From contig CAXXRP010000010.1 in NCBI GenBank assembly GCA_963662375.2, positions 1 through 64,000 of the forward strand: a stretch of DNA of 64,000 nucleotides, in the 5' to 3' direction. How positions within the stretch are numbered: position 1 is the stretch's first letter; each line of letters begins with the position of its first letter. The translations under genes and the position numbers were made by a program. The stretch comes from UBA11612 sp963662375. GTDB lineage: Bacteria > Pseudomonadota > Alphaproteobacteria > Rhodospirillales > Rhodospirillaceae. A model generated the notes under the pieces. That model ran no database searches, was not told where the DNA came from, and saw only the letters and a program-made list of their open reading frames with translations. Shown piece after piece: positions 17,551-26,874 of this stretch.

Positions 17551-17636
17551 GCCAAAGTCTCCTCTGGCGCCAACCAGCCGAGCCCGACCTCAATACGTAA
17601 AGCTACTCCAATAAGTTCGGAGCCTCACACCTTCGC

Positions 17637-17665
17637 TTGCGCAGGTGAGGACGCCTGCGTATAGT
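17637..17665 (+). promoter_or_regulatory. pyrB promoter, apparently leaderless
   Basis: TTGCGC (17637-17642), 17-bp spacer, TATAGT (17660-17665). Transcription would start about 7 bp later, at or within two bases of the pyrB ATG at 17674. No Shine-Dalgarno sequence precedes that ATG. A small inverted repeat (CCTCACACCT with AGGTGAGG) overlaps the -35 box. Confidence 0.5.
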
Positions 17666-17673
17666 CCCGGCTC

Positions 17674-18657
17674 ATGCGCGACCCAGTTTTTCCGCACCGC
17701 CATCTCCTCGGCATAGAGGGGCTCAGCCCCGCAGAAATAAATCATTTATTGGATTTGTCTGACCGGTACGTGGAGCTGAACCGCGGCCCCAACAAGATCA
17801 GCGACTCCTTGCACGGCTGCACGATCGTCAATCTCTTCTTCGAAAATTCCACCCGGACGCGAACATCGTTCGAGTTGGCTGCCAAACGGCTTGGCGCAAA
17901 TGTCATCAACATGCAGGTGGACGCGAGTTCGGTGTCCAAAGGTGAAACCCTCATCGATACCGCCGTGACCTTGAACGCGATGCATCCGGACGTGCTGGCC
18001 CTGCGCCACCCTGACTCAGGCGCGGCAAAACTCCTCGCGGACAAGGTCAACTGCGCGGTCGTCAATGGCGGCGACGGCAGCCACGAACACCCAACGCAAG
18101 CGCTGCTTGACGCCATGACTATCCGCCGCCGGCGCGGACGCTTGAGCGGCTTGCTCGTCGCCATTTGCGGTGACGTTCTTCATAGCCGCGTCGCCAGGTC
18201 CAATTTTCATCTCCTCCTGACCATGGGTGCACGAATCCGCATCATTGCGCCGCGTACGTTAATCCCAAACGCTATCGAGCGTTTAGGTGTTGAAGTCTTC
18301 ACCGACATGACCGCCGGCCTGAAGGACGTAGATATCGTGATGATGCTGCGCGTTCAGAACGAGCGCATGCGCGGCAGCTTCATACCTTCCGTGCGCGAGT
18401 ACTTTCGTTTCTTTGGCCTGGATAGAGAAAAGTTGGCGCAGGCCAAGCCCAATGCGTTGATCATGCATCCCGGTCCCATGAACCGCGGCACAGAGATCGA
18501 TTCCGACGTGGCCGATGATTACGAGCGTAGCGTGATTCGTGAGCAGGTAGAATTGGGCGTGGCCGTGCGAATGGCGGTGCTGGAAGTGCTGGCGCAAAAT
18601 AACATTGCTGACGCCGCGCAAAATGCCGAGGCGAATATTAGGACCGCGGCGCCATGA
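17674..18657 (+). CDS. pyrB: aspartate carbamoyltransferase catalytic subunit
   Basis: 327 residues. Catalyses carbamoyl phosphate + L-aspartate to N-carbamoyl-L-aspartate, the committed step of pyrimidine synthesis. Hallmarks: FFENSTRTRTSFELAAKRLG (carbamoyl phosphate loop), SVSKGETLIDT (the Ser/Lys loop), DGSHEHPTQALLD, and MHPGPMNRG near the C-terminus. The start MRDPVFPHRHLLGIEGLS fits family N-termini. It overlaps pyrC by 4 bp (ATGA). No regulatory PyrI gene is seen; alphaproteobacterial enzymes usually pair with an inactive dihydroorotase homologue, as encoded next. Confidence 0.97.
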   Translation: MRDPVFPHRHLLGIEGLSPAEINHLLDLSDRYVELNRGPNKISDSLHGCTIVNLFFENSTRTRTSFELAAKRLGANVINMQVDASSVSKGETLIDTAVTLNAMHPDVLALRHPDSGAAKLLADKVNCAVVNGGDGSHEHPTQALLDAMTIRRRRGRLSGLLVAICGDVLHSRVARSNFHLLLTMGARIRIIAPRTLIPNAIERLGVEVFTDMTAGLKDVDIVMMLRVQNERMRGSFIPSVREYFRFFGLDREKLAQAKPNALIMHPGPMNRGTEIDSDVADDYERSVIREQVELGVAVRMAVLEVLAQNNIADAAQNAEANIRTAAP

Positions 18658-20015
18658 GTATTACTCAGCCCGGTCGCACCGCATATGTGAACGCGCGGGT
18701 TCTTGATCCCGCGTCCGGCTTCGACGGACCCGGCCAGGTTCTCACAATCGGCGAGGAGATTGCCGATGTGGGCGCGAAGGTGTTCGACGGCAAGCCCCCC
18801 GCCGACGCCGAAGTGGTTGATTGCAACGGTATGTGCCTCGCGCCCGGACTGGTTGATATGCGTGTTCAATTGCGCGAGCCCGGCGAGGAACATAAGGAAG
18901 GATTGAAAAGCGGGGGGGAAGCTGCAATTGCCGGCGGGGTGACCACCGTCGCTTGCTTACCCAACACCAATCTCGTTATGGACGATGAGGCAACCTTGGA
19001 ATTTGTCGCCCGCAGAGCCCGAAAACTGGCGCTGGCCAAAGTGTACTGCTACGGCGCTATCACCAAAGGATTGCGCGGCGAAGAACTGGCGGAAATGGGG
19101 CTGCTGGCTGATGCCGGTGCCCTAGCCTTTACCGATGCGACAAAAGCCGTCGCCGACGCTCAGGTAATGCTCCGGGCACTTCAATACGCCGCGACATTCG
19201 ATCTGATGGTTGTTCAGCACCCCGAGGAACCGTCCCTGGCGACCGGTGTGGTTAACTCCGGCGAAATGGCGACCCGTATGGGCTTGTCTGGCATTCCGCG
19301 CGAGGCGGAGATCATCATGCTTGAGCGTGATATCCGCCTCGCGGCTATGACTGGCTGCCGCTATCACGCGGCCCACATATCGACCGCTGACAGCGTAGAA
19401 ATCATTGCGGCTGCGAAAGAAAAAGGCCTGAAAGTCACCTGCGATACTGCCCCTTTCTACTTCGCTTTGAATGAATTGTCCGTGGGCGACTACCGCACCT
19501 TTGCCAAGCTCTCCCCACCCTTGCGCAGCGAAGACGACCGGGCGGCTATCGCGGAGGGGCTGAAAAATGGTGTGATCGACGCCATCGCCAGCGATCACGC
19601 CCCGCAGGACCAGGACAGCAAGCGCCTGCCGTTCCCGCAGGCGGCCTTCGGCGGTAGCGGATTGGAAACACTTCTGGCCGTATCGCTGGATCTGTACCAC
19701 AACGGTGACCTGAGCCTTCTCGACGTCCTGCGCCGCATCACCACCGCGCCGGCACACCTGATGGGGCTGGATGCCGGAACACTGACCAAAGACCGTAAGG
19801 CCGATCTTGTAATTTTCAATCCTGACGAAGGATGGAAAGTAATTGCCGACGAATTCAAATCGAAGTCCAAGAATTCGCCCTTCGATGGGCGCCCGGTGCA
19901 AGGTCGCGTACTCCGCACGGTGGTCGACGGCCGCGTTGTTTTCGACGATATGAACCGATATTTGGACGCGCCCGTGAAGCCTGCTTCCAAAGCACGGCAC
20001 ATCGCGAAAGAGTAA
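18654..20015 (+). CDS. pyrC: dihydroorotase-like protein (PyrC', probably non-catalytic)
   Basis: 453 residues of the amidohydrolase/dihydroorotase fold. GLVDMRVQLREPGEEHKE replaces the active-site HxH of true dihydroorotases (normally DxHVHLREPG) by RVQ, so two zinc ligands are absent. A later His (YHAAHIS) and Asp (ASDHAPQDQDSK) are kept. By family knowledge such PyrC' proteins form the structural partner of PyrB. A separate catalytic dihydroorotase is then expected elsewhere. It is cotranscribed with pyrB and overlaps plsY by one base. Confidence 0.9.
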   Translation: MSITQPGRTAYVNARVLDPASGFDGPGQVLTIGEEIADVGAKVFDGKPPADAEVVDCNGMCLAPGLVDMRVQLREPGEEHKEGLKSGGEAAIAGGVTTVACLPNTNLVMDDEATLEFVARRARKLALAKVYCYGAITKGLRGEELAEMGLLADAGALAFTDATKAVADAQVMLRALQYAATFDLMVVQHPEEPSLATGVVNSGEMATRMGLSGIPREAEIIMLERDIRLAAMTGCRYHAAHISTADSVEIIAAAKEKGLKVTCDTAPFYFALNELSVGDYRTFAKLSPPLRSEDDRAAIAEGLKNGVIDAIASDHAPQDQDSKRLPFPQAAFGGSGLETLLAVSLDLYHNGDLSLLDVLRRITTAPAHLMGLDAGTLTKDRKADLVIFNPDEGWKVIADEFKSKSKNSPFDGRPVQGRVLRTVVDGRVVFDDMNRYLDAPVKPASKARHIAKE

Positions 20016-20635
20016 TGGATACTACCCTTCTCTGGTTTTTCGGCCTTGCCGCCGTGGGTGGCTATGTTATCGGATCTATTCCGTTCGGTTTTTTGCTCAC
20101 GCGCATCACAGGCGCCGGCGATATCCGCCAGATTGGATCAGGCAACATCGGCGCAACAAATGTTCTGCGCACAGGCCATAAGGGTTTGGCGCTGACCACC
20201 TTGATCCTCGACGGCTTGAAGGGCGCGGCGGTTGTCATCCTTCTGCGACTGACGGTTGACAACCCGACCGTCGCCCTGACCGGTGGAATCGCTGCTGTAC
20301 TGGGCCACAACTTTCCCATTTGGCTGCAGTTGAAGGGCGGCAAAGGTGTCGCAGCAACGATCGGCGTTATGATCGCCGCAGCACCATTCGTTGGCCTCAT
20401 GACCATGGCCACGTGGGTCGTTATCGCAACCACCTTCAGGATTTCGTCGCTGTCCGCGTTAGTGGCACTAGCCTTGGCCCCGGTCTATGCGGCAATCCTT
20501 GACCGCCCAACGGTCCTGGCATTTGCCACACTGGGCGCGCTCGGCTGGGTGCGTCACTGCCCAAATATCAAACGGCTGCTTAAAGGACAAGAGCCCCGCA
20601 TCGGACATAAAAACTCCAAGCCCCAGCCCAACTGA
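20015..20635 (+). CDS. plsY: acyl-phosphate glycerol-3-phosphate acyltransferase
   Basis: 206 residues, integral inner-membrane enzyme that transfers an acyl group from acyl phosphate to glycerol-3-phosphate, the first step of phospholipid synthesis. Signature loops: GSIPFGFLL, GSGNIGATNVLR (first conserved loop), GHNFPIWLQLKGGKGVAA (second). About five membrane spans and a basic C-terminus. The ATG overlaps the pyrC stop (TAATG), so translation is probably coupled. Confidence 0.95.
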   Translation: MDTTLLWFFGLAAVGGYVIGSIPFGFLLTRITGAGDIRQIGSGNIGATNVLRTGHKGLALTTLILDGLKGAAVVILLRLTVDNPTVALTGGIAAVLGHNFPIWLQLKGGKGVAATIGVMIAAAPFVGLMTMATWVVIATTFRISSLSALVALALAPVYAAILDRPTVLAFATLGALGWVRHCPNIKRLLKGQEPRIGHKNSKPQPN

Positions 20636-20647
20636 CCGGGGAGCGCC

Positions 20648-21669
20648 ATGGCGGACATGATCTCTCATGACGCCTTGATCGACTGGATCAGATTGACACG
20701 TAGCTCGGGAATCGGCGCGAAGACCTTTCACCAACTCCTCGAAAAATACGGCTCCCGACTGAGGCCATTGCGCAGTTGCCTGAAAACATGGGCCGCCAAG
20801 CATCGTTTGAGGTCATGACACCAGCGCAGGCGGAAAAGGAATACGCCGCTGCCGAACGCGCAGGGCTGGCATATGTAACACGGTCCGATCCGTCATATCC
20901 GGAAGCCCTCGCCGCAACCGACGACGCGTCGCCGTTGTTGGCGCCCGCAATGCCACGGTGAACGGCCACAAAATGGCGCGACCCTCGCGACGGATCTCGC
21001 GAAAGCCGGATACGCAGTTATCTCCGGCATGGCCCGCGGCATAGATGGTGCGGCGCATGAGAGCGCTCTGACGGTTTCGGGCACCGCCACAATCGCGGTG
21101 TTGGCCGGCGGCACGGACGTCATCTATCCGCCTGAGCATGCCAATCTCTATGAGCGGATTTCCAAAGCCGGAGCGGTGGTTTCGGAGATACCGCCGGACA
21201 CGGAACCTCAGCCGCTCTATTCCCCCGCCGCAATCGAATTATTTCAGGCGCAAGCCTTGGGGTCGGTGTGGTGGAAGCCACGCCGCGCCCCGGCTCGCTA
21301 ATTACAGCCCGTTACGCTGTCGACCAGGGCCGCGAAGTCTTCGCCGTACCCGGCTCGCCCTTCGATCCGCGCGCCCATGGCCCGAATTCCCTGATTCGGG
21401 ACGGGGCGACGTTGATACAGTCTATAGGATATATTATTGATGCATTACCCTCTATAGGAGAAGTTAAGCATAATATTTCCAAAGCGCCACATGATATACC
21501 TCAACCTACTGAAATGGATGATAAAAATAATATGCCGAGCCTGCGCCGGGAGATAGAAACAGCCCTAGGGGCCAGCCCTGCTGCAGTTGACGAACTTGTA
21601 CGACAATGCCAAGTGTCACCCGCCGCCGTGGCAACCATCCTACTCGAAATGGAGTTGACGGAAGAATAG
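20648..21669 (+). pseudogene. dprA: DNA-processing protein DprA, multiply frameshifted
   Basis: DprA homology is spread over all three frames. 20648-20757 gives LIDWIRLTRSSGIGAKTFHQ (SAM-like N-terminus). 20776-20940 gives ASFEVMTPAQAEKEYAAAER. A short piece at 20934 gives VVGARNATVNGHKMA. 21029-21200 gives ISGMARGIDGAAHESAL (Rossmann core). 21210-21669 gives GVVEATPRPGSLITARYAVD and the winged-helix tail. At least four single-base indels are needed. DprA loads RecA on incoming single-stranded DNA, so transformation through this route should be lost. Neighbouring genes are intact, so general sequencing error is unlikely. Confidence 0.9.
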
Positions 21670-21825
21670 AGCGGCTGCCCGGCAATCGCGTGGCTCTGAT
21701 CGGAACGGTTTGAATTTTTTAACGTTTCCGCGCTAACAGCCACAAATAGCAGCCACAAGAGAGACCAATTGCGCGGCGCAGCCGGCGGGTCCCGCTGCTA
21801 GGAACAGCAAGAATACAGGGCGCTA

Positions 21826-24528
21826 ATGAAGGTCGTAATCGTAGAGTCCCCGGCCAAAGCTAAGACCATCAATCGCTATCTGGGCGACGGGTACCATGTG
21901 CTTGCGTCTTACGGGCACATCCGCGATTTGCCCCCAAAGGACGGCTCTGTCCGGCCCGACGAAAACTTCGCCATGGACTGGGAAGTAGCCGCTTCTTCGC
22001 AAAAGCACCTCAAACAGATTATCGATGCGCTCAAGGGCGCCAACGGCCTGATCCTGGCCACCGACCCCGACCGCGAAGGCGAAGCCATCTCCTGGCATGT
22101 GCTCGAGGAATTGCAACACCGCAGGGTACTGAACGGTACGCCCGTCGAACGGGTGACGTTCAACGCCATAACAAAGAAGGCCGTCCTGGATGCCATCTCC
22201 CAGCCCCGCGAGTTGGATAAGGAGCTTGTCGACGCGTATCTCACGCGCCGGGCACTGGATTATTTGGTGGGGTTCACGCTCTCGCCGGTGCTCTGGCGCA
22301 AACTCCCGGGCTCAAAATCCGCCGGGCGTGTCCAATCAGTCGCACTGCGCATGATCTGTGATCGAGAATTGGAAATTGAAAAATTCCAGGCCGAGGAATA
22401 CTGGACTGTCGGCGCCGACATGACCACTGCCGCCGCAGACAAGTTTTCCGCGCGCTTGACTCATTTGGACGGAAAGAAACTCGACAAGTTCGATTTGAAC
22501 GAGGCGGCGAAGGCGGAGCGAGCCGCCGGCGCGGTACGCTCGGGCCAGTTCACGGTCGCCAGCGTCGAGAAAAAATCCAAGCAGCGCCTCCCCTACCCGC
22601 CGTTCACGACGTCGACATTGCAACAGGATGCTTCCCGTCGGCTTTACTACTCGGCACGACAGACCATGGACATCGCCCAGAAGTTGTATGAGGGTTTCGA
22701 GATTGGCGGAGAGACTGTCGGCCTCATCACATATATGCGAACAGATGGTGTGCAGATGGCCGGTGAAGCCATCGCCGCCGTGCGCGATTTGATCGGCAAC
22801 AGATACGGCGTGAAGTTCCTACCCGACAGCCCGCGCATGTACAAATCCAAGGCCAAAAACGCGCAGGAAGCCCACGAAGCTATTCGCCCAACGGACCCGC
22901 GCCGCACCCCCGATAGCCTGACCAAATATCTGAGACCAGATCAACTCAAGCTCTACGATCTAATCTGGAAGCGTACCATCGCGAGCCAGATGGAGTCGGC
23001 TATTATGAATCAGGTCGCCGTTACAATGGGCACGTCCGACTGCAACACGCAACTGCGCGCTAGTGGTTCGACCATCGTGTTCAAGGGTTTCCTTGAGGCA
23101 TACGAGGATACCCCGACGGACGGCGGCCCAGACAATACGCAGGATGCAGAGGAGACCGGAAATATCCTGCCGCCCATGAGCGAAGGCCAGGGCGTCAATG
23201 TAAGGGATGTAAAGCCGGAACAGCACTTTACGCAACCGCCGCCGCGGTTCTCGGAAGCTAGCCTCGTTAAGTCCCTCGAGGAAAAAGGCATCGGCCGTCC
23301 GTCCACTTACGCATCCATTATCCAGGTCTTACAGGACCGCAAGTACGTGCGCGTGGACAAGAGGCGCTTTATCCCGGAAGACCGTGGCCGCGTGGTCACG
23401 GCTTTTCTTGAGAGCTTCTTCCTTCGCTATGTCGAGTACAACTTCACTGCCGATCTCGAAAACCAGTTGGACGACATCTCTAGCGGACGCCTGGATTGGA
23501 AAAAGGTGCTGTCCGATTTTTGGTTCGACTTTGCCGCAGCCATCGACGGTACCAAGGATCTTACGCGAACGGTCGTCATAGATGCGGTAGACAGCGTGCT
23601 AGAACCGCACCTCTTCCCCAAGCGGGCGGACGGTTCCAATCCCCGGCAGTGTCCCGCCTGTTCTAATGGGCGCATTGGCCTCAAGTTCGGCAGGTTCGGA
23701 TCGTTCATCGGTTGCAGCAATTATCCGGATTGCCGATACACCCGCCCGTTAGGCGCCCCGGAGCCTGGAGAAGGCGAAGTTTTGGACAGCTCTAAAGATC
23801 TCGGTAAAGATCCCGGAACAGGCCTTAAGGTGACTCTGCGCCAAGGGCCTTACGGTCCTTACGTGCAACTGGGCGGTGAGGAGGTTCAACCAACACCAGA
23901 ACCCGAAGCAACGGACGGCAAGCCTAAAAAGAAGGCCGTGAAGAAAAAAGGACCGAAACTCAAACGCGCGTCACTGCCCAAAGGAATGAATCCTTCGGAT
24001 GTAGATTTGGAACGAGCGCTCAAACTCTTATCGCTTCCACGCGAAGTAGGAATGCATCCCGAAATCGGCGAGATGATCTTTGCCGGGATCGGCCGGTTTG
24101 GCCCTTACCTAAAAGTTGGCCCGACCTATTACACGTTGAAAGACGATGACGTCCTTGACGTTGGCCTTAACCGCGCGGTCGTCGTGATCGCCGAAGGCAA
24201 GAAGGGGCCTGGCCGTAGCGGTGGGGCCGGTAAGACGCTCGGCGACCATCCCGAAGATAGCCGGGCAGTCACATTACGTTCGGGACGCTTCGGACTTTAT
24301 GTGCAGCACGGCCAGCTGCGTGCCACTTTGCCCAGGGATATGGACAAAGACAACCTAAGTCTCGAAGACGCGGTCGCAATATTGGCTGCCAAGGCCGCCA
24401 AAGGAAATGGTAGGGCCAAGAGCACTGCTAAAACCAAAGCGAAGAAGAAAACCAAAGCCAAGACCAAAGCAAAAACGAAGATCTCCGATGGCGGTGAACA
24501 AAACCCGCCCAAGGCGGCGGAAGCCTGA
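21826..24528 (+). CDS. topA: DNA topoisomerase I (type IA)
   Basis: 900 residues. Relaxes negative supercoils by single-strand passage. N-terminal TOPRIM (MKVVIVESPAKAKTINRYLG, TDPDREGEAISWH); active-site Tyr303 in LITYMRTDG; zinc finger of the CxxC...CxxxxxC type around residues 609-636 (CPACSNGRIGLKFG...CSNYPDC); then repeated C-terminal domains with RFGPYLKVG-like and GRFGLYVQHG motifs. The last 40 residues are mostly Lys, Ala and Thr. It lies three bases before rnr and downstream of dprA, the usual alphaproteobacterial order. Confidence 0.97.
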   Translation: MKVVIVESPAKAKTINRYLGDGYHVLASYGHIRDLPPKDGSVRPDENFAMDWEVAASSQKHLKQIIDALKGANGLILATDPDREGEAISWHVLEELQHRRVLNGTPVERVTFNAITKKAVLDAISQPRELDKELVDAYLTRRALDYLVGFTLSPVLWRKLPGSKSAGRVQSVALRMICDRELEIEKFQAEEYWTVGADMTTAAADKFSARLTHLDGKKLDKFDLNEAAKAERAAGAVRSGQFTVASVEKKSKQRLPYPPFTTSTLQQDASRRLYYSARQTMDIAQKLYEGFEIGGETVGLITYMRTDGVQMAGEAIAAVRDLIGNRYGVKFLPDSPRMYKSKAKNAQEAHEAIRPTDPRRTPDSLTKYLRPDQLKLYDLIWKRTIASQMESAIMNQVAVTMGTSDCNTQLRASGSTIVFKGFLEAYEDTPTDGGPDNTQDAEETGNILPPMSEGQGVNVRDVKPEQHFTQPPPRFSEASLVKSLEEKGIGRPSTYASIIQVLQDRKYVRVDKRRFIPEDRGRVVTAFLESFFLRYVEYNFTADLENQLDDISSGRLDWKKVLSDFWFDFAAAIDGTKDLTRTVVIDAVDSVLEPHLFPKRADGSNPRQCPACSNGRIGLKFGRFGSFIGCSNYPDCRYTRPLGAPEPGEGEVLDSSKDLGKDPGTGLKVTLRQGPYGPYVQLGGEEVQPTPEPEATDGKPKKKAVKKKGPKLKRASLPKGMNPSDVDLERALKLLSLPREVGMHPEIGEMIFAGIGRFGPYLKVGPTYYTLKDDDVLDVGLNRAVVVIAEGKKGPGRSGGAGKTLGDHPEDSRAVTLRSGRFGLYVQHGQLRATLPRDMDKDNLSLEDAVAILAAKAAKGNGRAKSTAKTKAKKKTKAKTKAKTKISDGGEQNPPKAAEA

Positions 24529-24531
24529 CGA

Positions 24532-26874
24532 TTGACCGAATCCCACAAACCGAATCTGGCCAAAAAAAAGAAGCCAAAGAAAAAAGCCTCGGCCCCGATC
24601 CCCACGAAAGACGAAATTCTGGCATTCATCGGTAGGGCCGGCACGCATGTCGGCAAACGCGAAATAGCGCGCGCCTTTAACCTTAAAGGTCAGGACAAGA
24701 TCGCACTTAAGACAATCCGCAAGGGCATGGCGGAGGATGGCGAGGCCGACAAGAATCGTGGCAAGGCCACTGGCGCTCAAGGCGTCCTTTCGCGCGTCGA
24801 CGTCATCGAGATTATAGGAACTGACAAGGACGGCGATTTGTTCGCCAAGCCGGCTAAATGGGCGCTCGAGGGACCGCCGCCGCCGATTTTAGTCATCCAG
24901 GATTCCTCCAAATATAAACGTCGCGGCAAACATCACCGCGAGACCGTGGGCGTAGGCGACCGCGTATTGGCCCGCCTGTCACCAGCAGGCAACAACACAT
25001 ATGAAGCACGGCCAATTAAGCGCCTGAAGGCAGCGCCGACACGACTCTTAGGCGTATACGAAACTGACGGGGACGGTGGTCGGCTGCGGCCAGTGGATAA
25101 AAAATATCGCTATGACGTTATGATTGCGCCGGGCGATGCGGGCGCCGCGCTTTCAGGTGATCTGGTTGCCGCCGAGGTCTTCGAAAGCCCGAAATATGGC
25201 CCGCAGCGGGCGCGTGTACTTGAGCGTCTAGGGCCAAAGGCGGCAAGCCGGAATCTCAGCCTAATTGCCATTCATGCACACGGAATTCCTCACGCCTTCA
25301 GCGACGACGCAGTTGCGCAGGCGGACAACAGCAAGGCAGCGCCCCTGGGCAACCGTGTCGATTTGAGACAAATGCCGCTGGTCACAATCGACGGCGAAGA
25401 CGCCCGTGATTTTGACGACGCTGTGTGGGCGGAGGCAGACCCCAGCAGGTCCAATTCCGGCGGGTGGCATCTTGTCGTCGCCATCGCCGATGTAGCCTGT
25501 TATGTACGACCCGGCGACGCCTTGGACCGGGACGCCTATGCGCGGGGTAATTCGGTTTATTTCCCTGACAAGGTTGTGCCCATGCTTCCCGAAGCATTGT
25601 CCAACGGTTGGTGCTCGCTGAAACCCAACGAAGATCGCCCTTGCCTTGCCGTACACATGTGGATCACCGCCAACGGCAAACTGTTGCGGCACGAGTTTAT
25701 CCGGGGGCTCATGCGCTCTCAGGCACGGCTGACCTATACGCAGGTGCAGGCGGCGCACGATGGCAATCCCGACGAGTTGACCGCATCATTGGTAGACACA
25801 GTCATCGCGCCACTCTACAGCGCCTTCGAGGCGCTACAGAGCGCGCGCCACAAACGCGGCACTCTCGATCTTAATCTTGTCGAGAGAAAAATCGTCGTGG
25901 ACGAACAAGGTCATGTGCTGGGGATTGTGCCTCGACCCCGCTATGACAGCCACAAGTTAATCGAGGAATTTATGATTTCCGCCAACGTCGCCGCGGCTAT
26001 GGCGTTGGACCTTTCAGCTTACCCGGCGGTTTTCAGAGTTCACGACTGCCCTGACCCAGAAAGAATCGACGCTCTCCGTGAAGCCCTTCAAACCCTGGAT
26101 CTGAAATTTCCGCACGCGGGCTCTATCCGACCCACGGATTTCAATCGCCTTCTCAAACAAGTACGTGGCGGTTCCCATGAGCACATGGTCAACATGCTCG
26201 TTTTACGCACACAGGCTCAGGCGGTTTATAGTCCCGATAACATTGGCCACTTCGGTTTGGGCCTTCAGAAATATGCTCATTTCACCTCGCCGATCCGGCG
26301 CTACGCTGACCTTCTCGTGCACCGGGCGCTCATCGCGGCGAAGAACCTTGGCGCAGACGGATGGAGCAAGGGGCACGACCCGGATCTGCACGCTATCACC
26401 GCCTTCATTTCAACGACCGAGCGCCGGGCGGCAGCAGCCGAGCGCCAGTCCTTGGACCGCTTCACTGCCGCATATCTTTCTGACCGTGCGGGCGCGATAT
26501 TTCGAGGCCGCGTTAACGGCGTGGCCAGGTTTGGCGCGTTCATAACCTTGGATGCAACAGGGGCCGATGGAATTCTTCCGATGCGCCATTTGCCCCAGGA
26601 TTTCTATGATCTGGATGAACAGAATCATTTGCTCCGCGGACGCAGATATGGGATGCAGTTACGTGTCGGCGACGTTATTCATGTGCGATTGTTAGAGACC
26701 GACGAAGTATCAGGTAGCATTGTGTTTGAGTATGCAGATCAACTTGATAGACTAGAAAAGGGACCCGCGAAAGGTAAGCCTTCTTCGAGCGGGGCGCAAC
26801 CAAGAAAAGGCCCGCCAGCCGGTGCTCTAGGCAAAAAGAACAGAAAGCACGCACATAGAAAAAGCCGTAAATAA
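24532..26874 (+). CDS. rnr: ribonuclease R
   Basis: 780 residues from a TTG start 3 bp after topA. 3'-5' exoribonuclease acting on structured RNA. N-terminal Lys-rich segment and winged helix (IGRAGTHVGKREIARAF), cold-shock domains, RNB catalytic centre with DGEDARDFDDAVW from residue 287 (Asp metal ligands), HFTSPIRRYADLLVHR, then S1 domain (GVARFGAFITLDATGADG) and a basic tail. The non-ATG start probably tunes expression relative to topA. Confidence 0.96.
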   Translation: MTESHKPNLAKKKKPKKKASAPIPTKDEILAFIGRAGTHVGKREIARAFNLKGQDKIALKTIRKGMAEDGEADKNRGKATGAQGVLSRVDVIEIIGTDKDGDLFAKPAKWALEGPPPPILVIQDSSKYKRRGKHHRETVGVGDRVLARLSPAGNNTYEARPIKRLKAAPTRLLGVYETDGDGGRLRPVDKKYRYDVMIAPGDAGAALSGDLVAAEVFESPKYGPQRARVLERLGPKAASRNLSLIAIHAHGIPHAFSDDAVAQADNSKAAPLGNRVDLRQMPLVTIDGEDARDFDDAVWAEADPSRSNSGGWHLVVAIADVACYVRPGDALDRDAYARGNSVYFPDKVVPMLPEALSNGWCSLKPNEDRPCLAVHMWITANGKLLRHEFIRGLMRSQARLTYTQVQAAHDGNPDELTASLVDTVIAPLYSAFEALQSARHKRGTLDLNLVERKIVVDEQGHVLGIVPRPRYDSHKLIEEFMISANVAAAMALDLSAYPAVFRVHDCPDPERIDALREALQTLDLKFPHAGSIRPTDFNRLLKQVRGGSHEHMVNMLVLRTQAQAVYSPDNIGHFGLGLQKYAHFTSPIRRYADLLVHRALIAAKNLGADGWSKGHDPDLHAITAFISTTERRAAAAERQSLDRFTAAYLSDRAGAIFRGRVNGVARFGAFITLDATGADGILPMRHLPQDFYDLDEQNHLLRGRRYGMQLRVGDVIHVRLLETDEVSGSIVFEYADQLDRLEKGPAKGKPSSSGAQPRKGPPAGALGKKNRKHAHRKSRK

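Noticed and set aside
19122..20000. 292-codon open frame on the minus strand
   Set aside because: Antisense to pyrC; no ribosome site and no recognisable domain.
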